The translations under genes were made by a program, and so were the position numbers. The notes under the pieces were generated by a model. It had not been told where the DNA came from. It ran no database searches and was given only the letters and a program-made list of their open reading frames with translations. A stretch of 64,000 nucleotides of DNA from Shinella sp. (GTDB lineage: Bacteria > Pseudomonadota > Alphaproteobacteria > Rhizobiales > Rhizobiaceae): positions 1-64,000 of the forward strand of contig QFQX01000007.1 of assembly GCA_003248775.1 (NCBI GenBank), given 5' to 3'. Numbering within the stretch: the first letter of the stretch is position 1; each line of letters begins with the position of its first letter. This document shows, piece after piece, positions 61,325 to 64,000 of this stretch.

Positions 61325-61958
61325 GCACGACATGAAACCCTTCGGCTCCATCGCCGCCAATCCTTATTCCTGGCCCTTCGACGGCCAATGGACGGCCACC
61401 GATACCGCGCTTCTGCTGCTCGGTTTCCAGAACGGCATGATCGCAGAGCTTTCCGCTACGGCGGAACTCGAAGCCGCCGCATCCCTGCTCGATGCTGCGA
61501 AATCCGCAGGCATGGCCGTGGTCGCCGCTCGCCGGGGTGCCGATGGCGCGCAGGACCCGCTTGCGGCGCGCCGTCGCCTGCTTGGCGACCGCGTGCCCGA
61601 CAGGCATTCCCCGGAATGGCGGATCAGCGAGCGGCTGGCGCTTCCCGAGGATGTGATCCTCGTCGATTTCGGCGGCGACAACGCCTTCATCCGCACCGGA
61701 CTGGAAGACGAGCTTCTCCGGCGCGGCGTGCGCAACCTCATCGTCGCAGGCCTTCCGACCGAGGGCATCGTGCATGCCACCCAGCGGGCGGCCAACGACA
61801 TGGGTTTCGAATGCATTGCGGTCGCGGATGGCTGCAAGGGCACGTCCGACCCGCGCCACACCGCGCAATTGCGCATCACGACCTTCGGCAACGGCCTTTT
61901 CGGCGCCGTTGCCGCCACCGCCGACATTCTGGCGGCGCTCAAGACATCGCAGGAGTAG
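61317..61958 (+). CDS. Isochorismatase-fold protein lacking the catalytic triad (pseudoenzyme)
   Basis: A 213-residue paralogue of the preceding enzyme. Aligned segments are LLLLGFQNGM (Asp of DxQ replaced by Gly), VILVDFGGDNAF (Lys replaced by Phe) and VAGLPTEGIVHAT (both Cys of CCV replaced by Gly and Ile). Folding residues such as RTGLEDELLRRGVRNLIVAG are kept, so the fold should persist without hydrolase chemistry. Its start overlaps the active gene's stop by eight bases. A partner, scaffold or regulatory subunit for the active enzyme is the likely role (inference). Confidence 0.85.
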   Translation: MAEHDMKPFGSIAANPYSWPFDGQWTATDTALLLLGFQNGMIAELSATAELEAAASLLDAAKSAGMAVVAARRGADGAQDPLAARRRLLGDRVPDRHSPEWRISERLALPEDVILVDFGGDNAFIRTGLEDELLRRGVRNLIVAGLPTEGIVHATQRAANDMGFECIAVADGCKGTSDPRHTAQLRITTFGNGLFGAVAATADILAALKTSQE

Positions 61959-61962
61959 CATC

Positions 61963-63789
61963 ATGTCAGAATTCATCTGGTCCGACGCCACGGGCAGTCT
62001 CGATCTCACCACCCTTTCCGGGGCCTATGCCTCCGGAGCGCTCACGCCGACCCGCGTCGTCAACGCCATCTACGACCGCATTGAAGCGCGCGGCGACGAC
62101 CACGTCTGGATCTATCTCGTGCCGCGCGAAACCGCGCTGAAGGCAGCGGCCGAACTGGAAGCCGAAGGCCATGACGGCCGTCCCCTCTGGGGCATTCCCT
62201 TCTCGGTGAAGGACTGCAACGATATCGTGGGACTGCCGACCACCAATGCGCTGAAGGAAGGCGCATACGTCGCCACCTCCAGCGGTCAGGCGCTCGACCG
62301 GCTGTTTTCCGCCGGCGCGCTTCTGATCGGCAAGACCAACATGGACCAGTTCGGCATCGGCCTCGTCGGCATGCGCTCGCCTTACGGCGCCTGCTCCTCG
62401 GTGTTCGACGAGCGTTACATCTCCGGTGGCTCCTCCTCCGGTTCGGGCGTTTCCGTCGCCGCCGGCCTGTCGAGCTTTTCCATCGCCAACGACGCCGCCG
62501 GTTCCGGCCGCGTTCCGGCGGGCTTCAACAACATCGTCGGCATCAAGCCGACGCCGGGCCTCGTCAGCAATGCCTGCGTCTCCGGCGGCGGCTGCGTGAA
62601 GACCATCGAAACGCTGTCGGTGTTTTCGCTCACCGTCGAAGACGGCATGAAGGTGCTCGACCTGATGGCCGGCTACGACCCTTCCTACCCCTTCTCCAAG
62701 CCCGAAGCCGACGACGTGCCGCTGGTTCCTATCGCGCCGGCGCAGACATTCCGCTTCGGCGTGCCGGCCGGCGAGGCGCTGCGCTTCTTCGGTGATGCCG
62801 AGGCCGAGCGCCTGTTCAACGAGGCCGTCGAGCGGCTCATCGCCATGGGCGGCGAGAAGGTCGAGGTGGATTTCACCCCCTTCGAGGAAACCCAGCGCAT
62901 TCTCTATGACGGACCGTGGATTTCCGAACGCGCGCTCAGCCTCGACAGCGTTCTGGAAAAATACCGGGATGCGATCCATCCGGTCACCCGGCAGATCCTG
63001 TCGAAATCCGGCAATTTCAGCGCCATCGACACCTTCGGCGCGATCCACCGCATCGCGGAACTGAAGCGCGACACCCGCGCCGTCTGGGACGATATCGCCG
63101 TACTGATGGTGCCGACCACGCCGACGATCTACACAAAGGAAGAGATCGCGGCGAACCCGATCGAGCTCAACAGCAAGCTCGGCATCTACACCAACTTCGT
63201 CAACCTGATGGGTCTTTGCGGCATCGCCGTGCCCAATGGTTTCCGCAGGGACGGCCTGCCGCTCGGCGTCACCTTCCTCGCGCCCGGTTTCGAGGAAGCC
63301 CGCGCCGCCGGCATCGCCGCCGCCTTCCACCGGGCGACGGGCCTGAAGCTCGCCAGGTTCGACAATCCCTATCCGGAAGCGACCGAACAGCCGCTGCCGG
63401 AAGGCTGCCGGGAGATCGCCGTGGTCGGCGCCCATCTCACCGGCATGCCGCTCAACCACGAACTCACCGAGCGCGGCGGTTTCTTCCGCCGCTCCACCAC
63501 CACCAGCGGCGATTACAGGCTCTATGCGCTGAACGGCACCGTGCCGGCAAAGCCGGGTCTCATCCGCGCCGAAGGCGGCGCGCCTGTGGCCGTCGAGATC
63601 TGGGCGCTGCCTGTTGCGGGCTTCGGCGACTTCATCGGCCGCATTCCCGCCCCGCTCGGCGTCGGCAAGCTGACGCTGGCGGACGGTTCTGAGGTGACCG
63701 GTTTCCTCTGCGAAAGCAGCGCTATCGCCGGCCAGCCGGATATCACCGCTTATGGCGGCTGGCGGGCCTATCGCCAGAGCGCGGCCTGA
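61963..63789 (+). CDS. atzF: Allophanate hydrolase (AtzF type)
   Basis: A 608-residue cytoplasmic enzyme splitting allophanate to ammonia and CO2 in two steps. The amidase-signature domain spans about residues 1-440 with Lys83 (GIPFSVKDCND), cis-Ser157 (YISGGSSSGSG) and nucleophile Ser181 (NDAAGSGRVPAG), matching AtzF. The C-terminal allophanate-hydrolase domain, about 455-600, contains IAVVGAHLTGMPLNHEL, TTTSGDYRLYAL and PLGVGKLTLADGSEV. AGGAG lies eight bases before ATG 61963, overlapping the previous stop. Confidence 0.94.
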   Translation: MSEFIWSDATGSLDLTTLSGAYASGALTPTRVVNAIYDRIEARGDDHVWIYLVPRETALKAAAELEAEGHDGRPLWGIPFSVKDCNDIVGLPTTNALKEGAYVATSSGQALDRLFSAGALLIGKTNMDQFGIGLVGMRSPYGACSSVFDERYISGGSSSGSGVSVAAGLSSFSIANDAAGSGRVPAGFNNIVGIKPTPGLVSNACVSGGGCVKTIETLSVFSLTVEDGMKVLDLMAGYDPSYPFSKPEADDVPLVPIAPAQTFRFGVPAGEALRFFGDAEAERLFNEAVERLIAMGGEKVEVDFTPFEETQRILYDGPWISERALSLDSVLEKYRDAIHPVTRQILSKSGNFSAIDTFGAIHRIAELKRDTRAVWDDIAVLMVPTTPTIYTKEEIAANPIELNSKLGIYTNFVNLMGLCGIAVPNGFRRDGLPLGVTFLAPGFEEARAAGIAAAFHRATGLKLARFDNPYPEATEQPLPEGCREIAVVGAHLTGMPLNHELTERGGFFRRSTTTSGDYRLYALNGTVPAKPGLIRAEGGAPVAVEIWALPVAGFGDFIGRIPAPLGVGKLTLADGSEVTGFLCESSAIAGQPDITAYGGWRAYRQSAA

Positions 63790-63840
63790 CACAACAGGCC
63801 TCCCGGACGAGGGTCCGGCGATCCGCTCGCCGGGTCCATT

Positions 63841-63890
63841 TCATGCAATTCCAAACGCAAGGCCGCTGCACAGCCTTGCTGGAATTGCTC
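63841..63890. repeat. Dispersed intergenic repeat, family D, copy 2
   Basis: This copy has inverted ends GCAATTCC (63845-63852) and GGAATTGC (63881-63888) around ACGCAAGGCCGCT, matching 42518-42568. It lies between the allophanate hydrolase gene and the next gene, with a small hairpin (CCGGCG/CGCCGG around 63815-63834) just before it. Confidence 0.7.
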
Positions 63891-63967
63891 TATACCTTGC
63901 GGGGGAGGCAGCAATTGCATTCCCCGCACCGGATTTCGACGGAGCGCATGAGAAAGGGCGAAAGGCT

Positions 63968-64000
63968 TTGACCGACACCGTTTTCACCAATGCCAGGCTG
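63968..64000 (+). CDS. Start of a further gene, cut by the window edge (possible amidohydrolase)
   Basis: Eleven codons from TTG 63968, reading TDTVFTNARL after the start, with AAAGG a few bases upstream. This opening resembles metal-dependent amidohydrolases such as cytosine-deaminase-like enzymes, which would suit a urea-derivative pathway, but the stretch is too short to assign. The start codon choice is uncertain. Confidence 0.3.
   Translation, partial: MTDTVFTNARL

Noticed and set aside
61317..61958. Second isochorismatase-fold gene as a triuret hydrolase
   Set aside because: All three catalytic residues of the family are replaced, so hydrolysis by the usual mechanism is not expected.

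Overview
The window is about 63% G+C and comes from an alphaproteobacterium, almost certainly of the Rhizobiaceae (Rhizobium / Agrobacterium / Shinella / Ensifer type). The evidence is the density of ABC and TRAP uptake operons, each with its own LacI, DeoR, RpiR or AraC regulator, FixL/FixJ-type two-component genes, and four families of dispersed intergenic repeats typical of rhizobial genomes. I see no rRNA, tRNA, CRISPR array, transposase or phage gene. It reads as accessory catabolic DNA, such as a megaplasmid, chromid or chromosomal catabolic region.

Layout. 0.1-8.6 kb: a peptide/opine-type ABC transporter (binding protein, two permeases, fused double ATPase), divergent from an RpiR regulator, an N-formylglutamate amidohydrolase-family enzyme and a DAO-type FAD oxidase. 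9.0-16.0 kb: a ribose-type sugar ABC operon with a PfkB kinase and a GatZ/KbaZ-like protein, followed by a LacI regulator. This arrangement fits tagatose/galactitol-type polyol catabolism. 16.0-19.3 kb: a YkuD-fold enzyme, an AraC regulator and a zinc alcohol dehydrogenase closed by a strong terminator. 19.35-20.65 kb: an AT-rich island with two small divergent unknown genes. 20.65-30.0 kb: (S)-ureidoglycine aminohydrolase, a DeoR regulator with a conspicuous operator array, and a TRAP transporter coupled to GlpA-like and GlpB-like flavoproteins and a glycerol-kinase-like enzyme.

30.0-45.9 kb is a stress/redox block: FAD monooxygenase plus MFS, oxalate-decarboxylase-like bicupin, small unknown proteins, a FixL/FixJ-like system with an extra lone receiver, a YdeP/FdhF-type molybdopterin oxidoreductase, Dps, DUF992, an alpha/beta hydrolase, peroxiredoxin, a DsbA-like protein and a FUSC transporter. 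Five copies of a degenerate 14-bp motif lie upstream of the transcription units of this block, suggesting a local FixJ-type regulon. The molybdoenzyme has an unusual structured leader with a 12-codon open frame and an intrinsic terminator.

46.2-53.8 kb: a guanine-deaminase-like enzyme, then an orphan sugar pathway (SDR, BtpA/SgcQ, FGGY kinase, HAD phosphatase, DeoR) with no transporter, a MITE-like inverted-repeat element, and a questin-oxidase-family protein. 54.3-64.0 kb: a flavin monooxygenase divergent from a biuret/allophanate operon. That operon joins a MalEFGK-type ABC transporter to a biuret-hydrolase-like enzyme, an isochorismatase-fold paralogue that has lost all three catalytic residues, and allophanate hydrolase. 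The window ends at the start of a further gene.

A pattern across the window is that all four solute-binding-protein genes that lead their transport operon, or close the transporter part, are followed by a strong hairpin before the next gene. Starts were chosen from visible Shine-Dalgarno sequences, stop/start overlaps and family lengths; several differ from the longest open frame. No database search was run, so all family calls are from motif recognition.
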